Shown here in pieces: positions 1 through 8,532 of a DNA stretch of 28,389 nt. The notes beneath the pieces were generated by a model. That model was given only the letters and a program-made list of their open reading frames with translations, searched no databases and was not told the origin of the DNA. Numbering within the stretch: the first letter of the stretch is position 1; every line of letters starts with the position of its first letter. The position numbers and the translations under genes were made by a program. Source of the DNA: JBNJGB01 sp051747385. Its GTDB lineage: Bacteria > Myxococcota_A > UBA9042 > PHBI01 > JACKFB01. Location: NCBI GenBank assembly GCA_051747385.1, contig JBNJGB010000053.1, positions 1-28,389 of the forward strand, in the 5' to 3' direction.

Positions 1-2338
1 GGCGCCAGTAGGGTGTGCCGGCCTCCTCGACGAGGCACCGCGCCTCGGGGTTGTTGAAGAGGGAGCGGAAGCCCCACGCGATGCGCGCCGCCGCCGTCAT
101 CAAGCCAGGGTCGTCCGCGGCCAACTCGGGCGCGACCCGCCGCAGCGCTCGTGCCGCACAGACCGCCGGGCTTCCCAGGGCCAGCTCCGCGAGCGCCGAC
201 CACAGGTCTTCAGGAGGTCGGCCGAGGGAGAGGTCGCCCCGCAAGCCCTCGAAGAATCGTCCGATGTGTGCGTCGAACGCCGTGTCGTGGTCGGTCTCCT
301 TCTGGATCGCCGACCAGCCCTCCGGCGAACGGCACCACGCGAGAACTGACTCGGAACGGTCCTGGTCCACCACACCGAAGACCGCCCAGTGCCACTGCTC
401 GTCTTCGAGTGCGGCCTCCGGTGCATCCCAATCCAGTTGCCCGGACCACTCCGAACGGAGACGTTCCTCGACGCGTTCACGCAACGCGTCTGGGGACGGG
501 CGCTCCGCCTCCATCGCCTCGGCAAGTGGGTCGACGCATCGCGCGAGCTCCGGGGACGGATAGAGCATCGCCAGCGTCGACATGCCGGAGAGGCCGTCCT
601 CTCGGCGAGTCAGGCGCAGGAGCCCCGGCTTCGCCGCCATCAGCTCCGAGTAGTCGGGCTGCCGCCCGCCGCCGGCGGCGACGATGCGCCGCTCCACCTC
701 GTAGGAGCAGAGGGTGGCGAGCGCGTCCGGCGCCACGTTCCACGCCGAGAACACGAGGGCCTTCGTGACCGGCCCCACGTCCGCCCAGGGCCCCGCCGGC
801 TCGGTGTACGGGAGGCTCGGTGGCATCCAAAGGAGCCGCCACATCCCACTCTCCACGACCTCGCGAAGCAGCGCACGCATGCGGCCGTGGGCCGGGTCGA
901 TGGGCTGATAGCGCTCGATCCCCCGCTGCGACAGCAGGTCGGACGCGTGACGCTTCACCGCGGCGACCGCGGCCGGCTCTGCGGCTTCGAGCATGGGCCG
1001 CAGCTTTCGCTTGAGGACGTAGCCCTTCATGAAGTTGAGCGGGTAGGGCGCCGACTTCCAGTACTCCAGCACGTTCCCGGCCCCCACCGCCCGGGACACC
1101 CGGTCCGCTGCGCACGCCTGCACGAGGTCGGATGCGTCCAGGTCGACCGGGGTGGGGGACTCGACCAGCATGGCGTCCTCGCGCTTGGTGAACGCCACCC
1201 GCTCCGTGCGGCACATGACGCGCATCAGGCGCTTGCGCAGGCGCTCCGTGGGGCCGTCGAGGTCCGCGTCTCCGTCGGTGCCCTGCCGATACAGCGCCAG
1301 ACGGAGCGCGTCGAGGTCGCCCCGAACGGCCTCGACCTGGGCCTCGTCCCCGTCGAAGAGGAAGCGGAGGGTGTCCACGAGCTCCTCGTAGTGATCTCCC
1401 CCCTCCTCCTGGTGGAGGGTCAGCATCCGGTACGGGGTGGCCGACAGGAGCAGCGTGCGGCAGTGGCCCTTCGTGTCCCTGTAGTTCATCAACGCACGAG
1501 CGAGCTTTCCGGCGTCTGAGTCATCGTGGAGCAGGTGCGAGAACCGCTGGAATTCGTCCAGGATGACCAGGTCGGGCTCAAGACTCGTGATGCAGACGAA
1601 CGCAAGGACTCTGCGGAGGTTCCCGATGACCGCGGTGGCCCGGCGCCGCGGGACCGTGGCGCTGTTCCAACTCTTCGCGTGTCGGAACGCGGCGCAGACC
1701 TCGACCAACTCGTCGAGCAACTCCGGGTCACCGCGCACCTCATCCTGGAAGATGCGGGTAAGGCCCGGGTCCACGCGAGGCGTCTTGGCGCGGGTCAAGC
1801 GCTCCCATCGTTGGTCGTTTACGGAGTGGCGAAATACCTTGTAGAGGCCCGCTGGTGATACGTCTCCGAAGTGGCCGCGAAGCATTCGGTAGATGATGGC
1901 CCTTTCGTCGACGATACCTTGGGAGGATTTGAGATCGAACGTTGTCCCGGGCGTGAAGCTCACGAAGTTGAGCTGGTTGCTGGTCAGGGTAGATAGTTCT
2001 GCGGGTAGCAGCGTTAGCCGGCTGGCGAACGCCATGTCCTTGTGCTTTGTCAGCTTGAGCCGGTTGACGTTCTGCCGCGCGATGGAGGCGTTCGAGCAGA
2101 CGTACACCACGTCGATGCGGTCGACCGGGGTGTGCTCCTGCAAATGGCGAACGGCCTTGGCGATGACCCCACGCGCCACCATGGTCTTGCCGAGCCCCAC
2201 CTCGTCGGCCACGAGAAAGCGACGGGTCGGCTTCGGATCGGTGTAGAGGCGCCCGAAGACGTGCTCCACCGTCCGCTTCTGGAAGTCCTTGAGGCGGTCC
2301 AGGACCGGCTCCGGGTCGAGCAGTTCGGCCTTCTTCAT
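1..2338 (-). CDS. SF2 DEAD/DEAH-type helicase, 3' end cut by window edge
   Basis: This is an open minus-strand frame of at least 779 codons that runs off the window at position 1, so its C-terminus is missing. It starts at ATG 2338, which overlaps the stop of the upstream PLD gene (ATGA). Helicase motifs are clear. The Walker A motif DEVGLGKT lies at about residues 45-52, the Walker B-like DEFQR at about 261-265, and motif III SATPYR from about residue 299. A later segment reading TKALVFSAWN resembles the start of the second RecA-like domain. The protein is therefore an ATP-dependent nucleic-acid helicase or translocase of superfamily 2, related to the SNF2/DEAD-like helicases found in defence loci. 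As the last gene of a four-gene operon (KAP NTPase, DUF6361, PLD, helicase), it probably supplies DNA movement for the PLD protein. The substrate is unknown. The helicase call is firm; the defence role is inference. Confidence 0.88.
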   Translation of the reverse strand, partial: MKKAELLDPEPVLDRLKDFQKRTVEHVFGRLYTDPKPTRRFLVADEVGLGKTMVARGVIAKAVRHLQEHTPVDRIDVVYVCSNASIARQNVNRLKLTKHKDMAFASRLTLLPAELSTLTSNQLNFVSFTPGTTFDLKSSQGIVDERAIIYRMLRGHFGDVSPAGLYKVFRHSVNDQRWERLTRAKTPRVDPGLTRIFQDEVRGDPELLDELVEVCAAFRHAKSWNSATVPRRRATAVIGNLRRVLAFVCITSLEPDLVILDEFQRFSHLLHDDSDAGKLARALMNYRDTKGHCRTLLLSATPYRMLTLHQEEGGDHYEELVDTLRFLFDGDEAQVEAVRGDLDALRLALYRQGTDGDADLDGPTERLRKRLMRVMCRTERVAFTKREDAMLVESPTPVDLDASDLVQACAADRVSRAVGAGNVLEYWKSAPYPLNFMKGYVLKRKLRPMLEAAEPAAVAAVKRHASDLLSQRGIERYQPIDPAHGRMRALLREVVESGMWRLLWMPPSLPYTEPAGPWADVGPVTKALVFSAWNVAPDALATLCSYEVERRIVAAGGGRQPDYSELMAAKPGLLRLTRREDGLSGMSTLAMLYPSPELARCVDPLAEAMEAERPSPDALRERVEERLRSEWSGQLDWDAPEAALEDEQWHWAVFGVVDQDRSESVLAWCRSPEGWSAIQKETDHDTAFDAHIGRFFEGLRGDLSLGRPPEDLWSALAELALGSPAVCAARALRRVAPELAADDPGLMTAAARIAWGFRSLFNNPEARCLVEEAGTPYWR

Positions 2339-4182
2339 CCTCCCTCCTCTCGGACCTGCTCGAAGATCTCCCAGACCTCCAGAAAGCGCTCGGGGAACAG
2401 CGCCCGCGCCTCCTCGTCCTCTCGCAGGCGCTCCACGAGCCGGGCGACGTGCACCAGTCGGGCCGGGTCCCGGGCGAGGACCCGGGTCATCTCCTCGAGC
2501 AGGGGCACCTGTCCGTCTCCGCCGAACGCGCCGCCGTCCCCGTTCCCCATCGCCGTCGCCGCGAGCTCGGTCAGGCCTCCGTCGCCGTCCATGTCGCCCA
2601 GGAGCAGTAGCAGGTAGCGCACGAACCCGCTCCGATTCCGGATGGCCGAGCGCACGATGGCAGCGTGCCGCTCCTCCGGCATGCCTTCGGGCGGCGCGTT
2701 CACCACGAAGCGCTCTCGGATGTCTGCGCCGCTCGCGTCCCGAGCGCTCAGTTCTACCGCCAGAAAGCCGGTCAGAGACGTCACGTCGAGGTCCGATAGC
2801 TGCACCGGGTCGCCGCGGAGAAGCCCCGTGGCGTCGATGGCGTGCTCCTCGCGGAGGGTGACGGGCCACAGTCGCATCCCTTCCACCGCGGGTGCGTCCG
2901 GCTCCTCTTGCAGGGAGACGACGAGGGACCAGGACTCCTCCGAGTCCGCACGCTCGCAGCGCGCCTTCCAAGGCAGCGACGCGAGCCGGCGACGTGCTCG
3001 CTCGAGACTGCGGACCGCGGCGTCGTCCGCAGGCGCTTCCACCTCGCCCGGCTCGAAGGGACGTAGATAGGGCCGCAACTCGGTCATCACCATCCCGTCA
3101 ACCGTGCCGACCTTCGAGCGCAGGCCGATCAGCTCCGCGAGCACCTCGACGTTCCGGGGAGTCATCAGGGCTGCGTGCGTCGCGTTCGCGGAGCCCATGA
3201 CCATGTGCGTGCGCCATCCCCGCTTGAACACGTAGGCCTTCGCGTGGAGCCCCTGACGGTCGCCCTCGGCCGCCTCGTCCGTGCTGTCGCCGTGGTGCGC
3301 CGAGTCGTCCAGGACGGACACCTCGTCGAAGCGCTCCCGGATGTCCTTCGAGAGGCCCTCAAGCTCTTCGGGACGGGAGACGAGGACCTTGCGGCCATCG
3401 GTCCGCTCGGCCAGTGCGTCCAGGGCCGACCCTGACAGGAACGGGGAGATGACCACGAGCTCGTCGGGATTCTCGGGACGCCAGCCGCTCTTTCGAGGCC
3501 AGACGGCGTGAAAGCGAACGCTCTCGAAGCCGGGCGGGAGCCTCCAGCGCGTCCTGCGCACCTCGGCCGCGAGCTCGTGGGCCTGCTCAGTGACGTCCTC
3601 GCCTACGTCGCGAAGGCCCCATCCGGGGAGCCGCTCGATGAGTTTCGCGAGGTCGTCGTTTTCCTTCACGCGCCTCTTGCCGGGCCTGCCGTCGAGCTGG
3701 AGCGACAGGTCCCACGACCGGTCCGGCGTGAGGTTCCGCGACAGGATCAGCAACCGGAGCAGCGGGCGCCCGTCGCCACCCGTCGGCACGAATCGAAGAA
3801 GCCAGAGCTTGGGATGGAACACCCCATCGCCGTTCCCCGGCGGCGTCACCTCGACGACGAGCTTCTCCAGGAGGCTCAGCAGTGGCCGTGGCGCGTCCGG
3901 CACCCGAATCGAGCCCGCCTGGCAGAAGATGTGGAGGCGCGACGCCGCTCGCTGCACCGCCTCCAGCAGCGCCACCTGGTCCTGGAGGAGGCGACGCGCG
4001 TCCTCGGCGCCGGACAGGACCAGCTGTAGCGGCACCATCATCAGCGTGGGCAGGTCCAGGCTGAAGGTCGTCGCCAACCCCTGGTCGAACGCCATGCCCG
4101 GAGGAGGTGTCAGCGCGTCCGTCAGGAGCATGCGGTGATTCGGGTCCAGGGCCCCGCTGCGCCCGTTGTCGGTCGCGGCCAC
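2335..4182 (-). CDS. Phospholipase D-fold protein with two HxK motifs (putative nuclease)
   Basis: The protein has 615 residues from a GTG start at 4182. That start overlaps the last base of the DUF6361 stop codon and has GGAGG eight bases upstream. An in-frame ATG at 4131 is possible but less well placed. Two half-sites typical of the PLD superfamily are visible. The first is FHPKLW (H123, K125), followed by LILSRN. The second is LHAKAY (H313, K315), followed by MGSAN at about 329-333. PLD-fold enzymes use paired HxK motifs to cleave phosphodiester bonds, and in defence systems they are usually nucleases. The trailing aspartate of a full HKD motif is not evident in either half, so activity is uncertain. 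The C-terminal 250 residues are not recognised. Its stop overlaps the helicase start by four bases, implying translational coupling and perhaps a physical complex. Confidence 0.85.
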   Translation of the reverse strand: MAATDNGRSGALDPNHRMLLTDALTPPPGMAFDQGLATTFSLDLPTLMMVPLQLVLSGAEDARRLLQDQVALLEAVQRAASRLHIFCQAGSIRVPDAPRPLLSLLEKLVVEVTPPGNGDGVFHPKLWLLRFVPTGGDGRPLLRLLILSRNLTPDRSWDLSLQLDGRPGKRRVKENDDLAKLIERLPGWGLRDVGEDVTEQAHELAAEVRRTRWRLPPGFESVRFHAVWPRKSGWRPENPDELVVISPFLSGSALDALAERTDGRKVLVSRPEELEGLSKDIRERFDEVSVLDDSAHHGDSTDEAAEGDRQGLHAKAYVFKRGWRTHMVMGSANATHAALMTPRNVEVLAELIGLRSKVGTVDGMVMTELRPYLRPFEPGEVEAPADDAAVRSLERARRRLASLPWKARCERADSEESWSLVVSLQEEPDAPAVEGMRLWPVTLREEHAIDATGLLRGDPVQLSDLDVTSLTGFLAVELSARDASGADIRERFVVNAPPEGMPEERHAAIVRSAIRNRSGFVRYLLLLLGDMDGDGGLTELAATAMGNGDGGAFGGDGQVPLLEEMTRVLARDPARLVHVARLVERLREDEEARALFPERFLEVWEIFEQVREEGG

Positions 4183-5426
4183 TACTCGCTCCTCCGCAGT
4201 CCGTCGCAGATCTCGCGGACGTAGAGCTTGCCGATGTCCCAGCGAAATCTCAGTCGAGCCACACCCGCCGCGCCACCCCAGTTCTCTCGGGCGCGGCGGT
4301 TGTCGAAGCGGGACCGGGTGCCCTTCATCTGCCGCTCGCGTTGGCGCACGAGCCGGCGTGCCTGTGGGTGGTCCTGAACCTCGCCCCGATGGCCCACGGC
4401 CAGCTGCGCCCAGCGCTCCACGAAGCTTCGGGTCGCCGGAGTGATCCGGTACCCGCGGCCCATGACCGTGGTCCAGAGCGGCCCCAGGTCGCCGGCCCAG
4501 GCCCGGATCGTGTCCAGCTCCCGGGTGATCTCCGCACCCCAGTCGGAGAGCTTCCCCTCGTACCGGGCAATCCACTGGTCGTTCCTCAGCTCCCGGGCGA
4601 GCTCCAGGTTGTAGAGGAACGCGGCGCCGTGCACGACCAGGGAGAACAGGCGCGCGAGCTCGAGGTTCGACTGTTGGTTGTCGCTGAGCTTGGCCCTGCC
4701 GATCTCCCAGGGGGCGTTCGCCGCCTCGTCCACCTGCTCGAGCTGAAGCAGTCGCGCCAACAGGCTGTCCGCGCAGTTTTCGATGATCCGATCTCGCAGG
4801 AACGTGGCCTCCTCCCGCGTCAGGCGGAAGTCGAGAGGCTCGTCTGGGAATCCCTGCGGGGCTTTCGGTAGCTTCGGGTGCCACGTCTCGTAGCGGAGCG
4901 CGTCCACGGTGTCCGAGTCGTCACCGTGGTCCAGCGCCCGCTCCTTCCGGCCCTTGGTGAGGCGGCGCCCTTCCAGGATCACGTCCAGGCCCGCGTGGTA
5001 CTGCCCGCGGCTTCCCCCGTACCGACGTATCCCCCACTCGGCCAACCCTGACCAGTAGGCCATGCTCGGCAGCCGCTTCAACGTCCGCCCGGCGGACACG
5101 CCGAAGATGCCCCACTCGTCGTCGTCGCAGCCCGCTTTGAGCGCCGGCGTGAGTCGCAACTCCAGGTCGCGCGCCCGCTTCGCCGCGTCCGACGACGACA
5201 CGCCCTGCGTCTCCAGAAGCTGGTAGACCCAGGGCACGAAGAACATGTACCGCACTCGCGTCTGGATCGTGCTCGTCCCCGGGAAGAACAGGTCCGAGAA
5301 CGCATCCCGGATCCCCCCGAGCCCCAGCTCGTCCCGCGCGTCCTTCTCGTCGAACAGCGCGAGCATCCGCTGCGACCGCTCGTGGGCCTCCGTGTCGTGG
5401 TCCAGCCAGGCCAAGAGGGACCGCAT
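4182..5426 (-). CDS. DUF6361 family protein
   Basis: The protein has 414 residues. The start is ATG 5426, one base after the stop of the KAP gene, with a GAGGTGG ribosome-binding site just upstream. A longer frame to 5507 is rejected because the family signature begins immediately at this ATG. The N-terminus reads SLLAWLDHD, followed by RDELGLGGIRDAF and FPGTSTIQTRVRYMFFVPW, which I recognise as the conserved opening of DUF6361. The C-terminus (RARENWGGA, then RLRFRW) also fits that family. No catalytic motif, membrane segment or signal peptide is visible, and the molecular function is unknown. DUF6361 genes occur beside helicase and PLD genes in variable genomic islands, as here. The tight junctions to the KAP and PLD genes make it an integral part of this module, perhaps a sensor or scaffold, but that is inference. 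Confidence 0.82.
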   Translation of the reverse strand: MRSLLAWLDHDTEAHERSQRMLALFDEKDARDELGLGGIRDAFSDLFFPGTSTIQTRVRYMFFVPWVYQLLETQGVSSSDAAKRARDLELRLTPALKAGCDDDEWGIFGVSAGRTLKRLPSMAYWSGLAEWGIRRYGGSRGQYHAGLDVILEGRRLTKGRKERALDHGDDSDTVDALRYETWHPKLPKAPQGFPDEPLDFRLTREEATFLRDRIIENCADSLLARLLQLEQVDEAANAPWEIGRAKLSDNQQSNLELARLFSLVVHGAAFLYNLELARELRNDQWIARYEGKLSDWGAEITRELDTIRAWAGDLGPLWTTVMGRGYRITPATRSFVERWAQLAVGHRGEVQDHPQARRLVRQRERQMKGTRSRFDNRRARENWGGAAGVARLRFRWDIGKLYVREICDGLRRSE

Positions 5427-5427
5427 T

Positions 5428-7506
5428 TCACGCCACCTCGGGAGGCGTAGGCACGAGTGTGGAATCCGAGCTCTGGCGAGGACCGGTCTCCGAATCGAGG
5501 GGCACATCCATCGCCGTCTCTGCGTAGGAGACCAGATCCTGGGCCAGCTCTCGGAATGCGACCTTGACCGCTTTGCGGTCGAGGTCTCCGTTCCCTGTGA
5601 AGTGAACGTACCAGCCGAAGTCGCCCTCTTCGGCCTCGAGCCCCAAGACGTCGCAACGCCGCGCCAGCCGCTGGCCGATCTCGTCGATCCGGGGAAGCTG
5701 ATACTTCGTCATGGAGGCCGGCCCGAGGTTCAACTTGATCCGGAGGCGCCGCGTGGAGGCCGAGATGAGCGTCGGCTGCTTCGGCGTGCCTTTCGCGCGC
5801 TCGTCCGGCAGGCCGCTTCGGTCCAGCAACACCGTGAACGAGTCTGGCTTGCGCAGCGTTCGGAACGGCGTGCTCTCGCATGCATCTCGGATCGTATCCA
5901 GGACGTCGCAGCACAGCACGGCCTTCTGACGAACCCGCTTGTCCTCGGCGCTGTCCTCGATGCCCTCCGTCACGTGCTTCACGAGGCTCTCCCGGAAGCG
6001 GAGCCAGGGGGTCTTGTGAAGCTTCGTCTGACGAGTGCCCGTCAACGAGACACGTCGAGCCCAGCGCTGAACGGGCTCCAACTCCTCCACATCGAGGTAG
6101 TTTCGCTGCCCCCGGTATTCCCGGTCGAGCAGACGAAAGAGCTGCTCCCCGAACGCGTGCAGATCAGCGACCTCCTCGTGGGACTCCCAGCTCTCTGGCC
6201 CGTCGCCACCGTAGCGCTGTTGGAGCATCTCGAGGAGGTCCTCGTCGACCTGCTCGGAGGCCGCCGTTTCGTCGTCCGACCCGTCGTCTCGTCCGCGCAG
6301 GGTTTCCAGCGTGACCCGGAGCGCGTCCACGCCCTCGCGGGAGGCAATGTGGTCGGCGACGCCGGGCCAGCGTGTTTGCAAGGCCACGAGCGCTACGAGG
6401 CTGATCGCATCGGGGCTCTGGGGATCAAGCCAGACCGATGCGCGCCTCTCGCTGTCGCCGCTGTACTCCTCGCTGATGAGCGAAAGGAGGTCCAATACGT
6501 TCAGGAACCGCTTGAACGCACGCGGATTGGTCCCGGTCGCGAGCTTCACCATCTGGTCCAGCATTCGCGCTGCGTTCTCGACGCTGTTCTGCTGCGGTTG
6601 GTTGTAGCGGCCCTTGTTCGCGCGCTTGCACTTCGCCGCCAGGAACTCCTCGAGGAGCTTCTGGATCTCATAGCTGCGCACGGGCATCTGGAACGGGACC
6701 TGGATGATCTTGTCGAAGAACGCACGAGCCTTGGCGGGATCGTCGATCCCGAATCGCTCTCTTACGCCCAGCCGAACGACCTCGTAGTCGCACGCGAGGA
6801 CGAAGACGCAGCCCTCCACGTCCATGAAGTTCTTCATGACCTCGAGCATCGCCACCGCGTTACCGGGGCGAATGCGGTCCAGGTCGTCGATGAAGATGAC
6901 GAAGCGGTCTACGGAGCCGCCCCGGGCGTTGGCGACGAGCTCCTTGAAGGCGCTCTTTATCTGGTCGAGGCCCAGCTCGTCCTCGTGACCCGAACCCGGC
7001 CGCACCCGCGTCGCCAGCTCCTCGATGTCCCGCCCGCGGATGACCCCGGCCGTCGCCGCCTCGACCATGTGGCCCGAAGCCCGCGTCGCCACGGTGCCCA
7101 ACATCCCGATGACCTCGCCCGCCAGCGATTGGAGCTGCCACCGGCGCGAGTCGTCCTCCTCGAACGACCTGGCGATCTTGCTGGTGATATTGCTCACCAG
7201 GCTCACGCCGAGCGCGCCATCCCCCTCCAGCGCCCCGTACTGCCAGGTCTCGAAGCTGTACACGCGCGCATGGGTGGCCGTCTGAGCGTTCCCACGTATC
7301 TCCGCCCGCATCATGTTCATGAGGCTCGTCTTGCCCGAGCCCCACTCCCCCTGGATGCCGACCGTCATCGGCGTGTGGCTATGGCACACGAACCGGGCGA
7401 GCGCCTTCGCGTACTTGCTCATCTTCAACGGATCGGACGAACCGCCCTCGCTCACTCGCGACGGGTCGTACGCGCTGTCCTGAGCCCCCAGCAGGTCATC
7501 TGGCAT
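5428..7506 (-). CDS. KAP family P-loop NTPase
   Basis: The protein has 692 residues. The start is ATG 7506, preceded by GAGGAG five bases away; the frame stays open upstream only because of base composition. The Walker A motif GEWGSGKTS lies at residues 53-61 and the Walker B motif FIDDLDRI at about 205-212. The following CVFVLACDYE and PFQMPVRSYE segments are typical of KAP NTPases of the STAND/AAA-like group. Many KAP proteins carry transmembrane helices between the Walker motifs. None is obvious here, where residues 130-156 are only mildly hydrophobic, so a cytoplasmic protein is likely. A C-terminal region of about 100 residues after residue 590 is not recognised. As first gene of the minus-strand operon it probably acts as an NTP-dependent switch or sensor for the DUF6361, PLD and helicase proteins. 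KAP NTPases are known from phage exclusion (PifA), but this role is inferred. Confidence 0.9.
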   Translation of the reverse strand: MPDDLLGAQDSAYDPSRVSEGGSSDPLKMSKYAKALARFVCHSHTPMTVGIQGEWGSGKTSLMNMMRAEIRGNAQTATHARVYSFETWQYGALEGDGALGVSLVSNITSKIARSFEEDDSRRWQLQSLAGEVIGMLGTVATRASGHMVEAATAGVIRGRDIEELATRVRPGSGHEDELGLDQIKSAFKELVANARGGSVDRFVIFIDDLDRIRPGNAVAMLEVMKNFMDVEGCVFVLACDYEVVRLGVRERFGIDDPAKARAFFDKIIQVPFQMPVRSYEIQKLLEEFLAAKCKRANKGRYNQPQQNSVENAARMLDQMVKLATGTNPRAFKRFLNVLDLLSLISEEYSGDSERRASVWLDPQSPDAISLVALVALQTRWPGVADHIASREGVDALRVTLETLRGRDDGSDDETAASEQVDEDLLEMLQQRYGGDGPESWESHEEVADLHAFGEQLFRLLDREYRGQRNYLDVEELEPVQRWARRVSLTGTRQTKLHKTPWLRFRESLVKHVTEGIEDSAEDKRVRQKAVLCCDVLDTIRDACESTPFRTLRKPDSFTVLLDRSGLPDERAKGTPKQPTLISASTRRLRIKLNLGPASMTKYQLPRIDEIGQRLARRCDVLGLEAEEGDFGWYVHFTGNGDLDRKAVKVAFRELAQDLVSYAETAMDVPLDSETGPRQSSDSTLVPTPPEVA

Positions 7507-7544
7507 TGCAGCTCCTCGGTGCGTGCTGTTCGCGGTCGATTCAA

Positions 7545-7573
7545 CCTGTAGAGGACTTGCTCGCGGTTGACAA
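7545..7573 (-). promoter_or_regulatory. Candidate sigma70-like promoter for the KAP operon
   Basis: Read on the minus strand, TTGTCA (7573-7568) is followed after exactly 17 bases by TACAGG (7550-7545). The -35 box matches five of six consensus bases. The -10 box matches three of six, including the leading TA. A start site near 7538 would give a leader of about 30 bases before ATG 7506. The weak -10 box keeps confidence low. Confidence 0.3.
7567..7572 (+). promoter_or_regulatory. Candidate -35 box (TTGACA) upstream of drmC
   Basis: A perfect TTGACA hexamer lies 138 bases before the drmC start and shares five bases with the minus-strand -35 candidate. No convincing -10 box follows at 16-19 bases; the sequence there is GC-rich. 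It may be a promoter of a high-GC sigma factor with loose -10 demands, or chance. Confidence 0.2.
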
Positions 7574-7710
7574 TGCGGCCTCCGCCTGCGCCGCAACCAT
7601 GCGGCGTTCGACGGTTTCGACCCGCGCCGATGGCGTGGCTCCAGGGGTTGCGGAACGCCAGCCCGAGCAGGCAGCATCTGGCAGCCGAAGGCTGACCGTG
7701 CCGGAGCCCG

Positions 7711-8532
7711 ATGCCACGACGCGCTGCAGACATCGAGGGACCGCTCGCCCGGGTCTCGACGAACGACCTGGAGTCGCTGGGCATTGCGCTCCGCGAGGGC
7801 CGGGTCAGCCCGCCCGTCACGGCGTCGCGTCTGGCGGCGGCGGGGCTGGCGGTCGATCGTGAAGGGCTCGCCGCGGCCTGCGCTCGGTTGGACGCCTCGG
7901 CGTTGCCCCACGTGATCGAGGCCGCGCTGGCGGAGCGGCGCCGTCAGCAGCCGGGCGTCGAGCTGGTCTGGACCGGGCCCGAGGCGACGCACGCCACGAC
8001 GCGGGACACGCGACGGGTGCTCGAGCAGGTCTTCCGAGGGGCCCGGCGGCGCGTCGTCCTGGCTGGCTTCAACTTCGACCACGGCGAGGCGCTCTTCGCG
8101 CCCCTCCACGCGGCGATGGCCGAGCGTGGCGTGACGTGCGACTTCTTCATCGACATCCCGGGCGACCAGCGCGACGTGGAGCCGACGGACGAGGAGCCGG
8201 TTGTCAGCACGCACGTGCGCGAGTTCCTGGAGAAGAACTGGCCGTGGGACCTCCGGCCCACGTTCCACTACGATCCGCGGCGCTTCGATCGTGACGTCTA
8301 CGCGTCCGTACACGCCAAGTGCATCGTCGTCGACGACGAGCGGGCCTTCGTCACCTCCGCCAACTTCACCGACCGCGGCCAGACCCGGAACATCGAGGTC
8401 GGCGTGCTGGTCGACGACCCCCACTTCGCCACGAACCTGTCGGGCCAGTTCAAGCGCTGCATCACCGCCGGAGTCTTCCGGCCGGTGCCGCAAGGGTGGC
8501 TGCCCCCGGTCACAGAGGTACCCAGCGAATGA
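7711..8532 (+). CDS. drmC: DISARM PLD-fold protein DrmC
   Basis: The protein has 273 residues. The start is ATG 7711 with CGGAG five bases upstream. The N-terminal third is a helical region, followed by VVLAGFNFDHG and a second half with one complete HKD signature: HAKCIVVD (H201, K203, D208), then TSANFTDRG and IEVGV. A single HKD motif means the active site would form by dimerisation, as in other small PLD enzymes. DrmC is a core DISARM component, although it was reported as dispensable for protection in at least one tested system. The PLD fold suggests nuclease activity; this is not proven. Its stop overlaps the drmD start (ATGA). Position is notable: drmC opens this operon, whereas in class 1 DISARM as I recall it the gene usually comes after drmB. 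The fold assignment is firm; the symbol rests on context. Confidence 0.88.
   Translation: MPRRAADIEGPLARVSTNDLESLGIALREGRVSPPVTASRLAAAGLAVDREGLAAACARLDASALPHVIEAALAERRRQQPGVELVWTGPEATHATTRDTRRVLEQVFRGARRRVVLAGFNFDHGEALFAPLHAAMAERGVTCDFFIDIPGDQRDVEPTDEEPVVSTHVREFLEKNWPWDLRPTFHYDPRRFDRDVYASVHAKCIVVDDERAFVTSANFTDRGQTRNIEVGVLVDDPHFATNLSGQFKRCITAGVFRPVPQGWLPPVTEVPSE

Larger units (their letters stand above)
7507..7710. promoter_or_regulatory. Divergent intergenic region between the KAP and DISARM operons
   Basis: This 204-base non-coding stretch separates two operons transcribed in opposite directions, so it must hold the start signals of both unless transcription enters from elsewhere. No rho-independent terminator or RNA gene was seen. 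Visible elements are a consensus TTGACA on the plus strand at 7567-7572, an overlapping TTGTCA on the minus strand, and ribosome-binding sites near each start codon. Confidence 0.6.

Noticed and set aside
389..1519. Long open plus-strand frame opposite the SF2 helicase
   Set aside because: The translation is Arg/Pro/His-rich with no motif, while the minus strand has intact helicase motifs. It is a by-product of third-position G/C bias.
4183..4884. Upstream extension of the PLD gene to an ATG at 4884
   Set aside because: It would lie wholly inside the DUF6361 gene in another frame and has low-complexity translation. GTG 4182 has an ideal ribosome-binding site and stop-start overlap.
5245..7551. 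768-codon open frame on the plus strand opposite the KAP gene
   Set aside because: There is no recognisable domain. It is antisense to a clear KAP NTPase with both Walker motifs.
7507..8493. Extension of the KAP frame far upstream on the minus strand, through drmC
   Set aside because: The real N-terminus and ribosome-binding site are at 7506. Upstream translation is antisense to the HKD-containing drmC.
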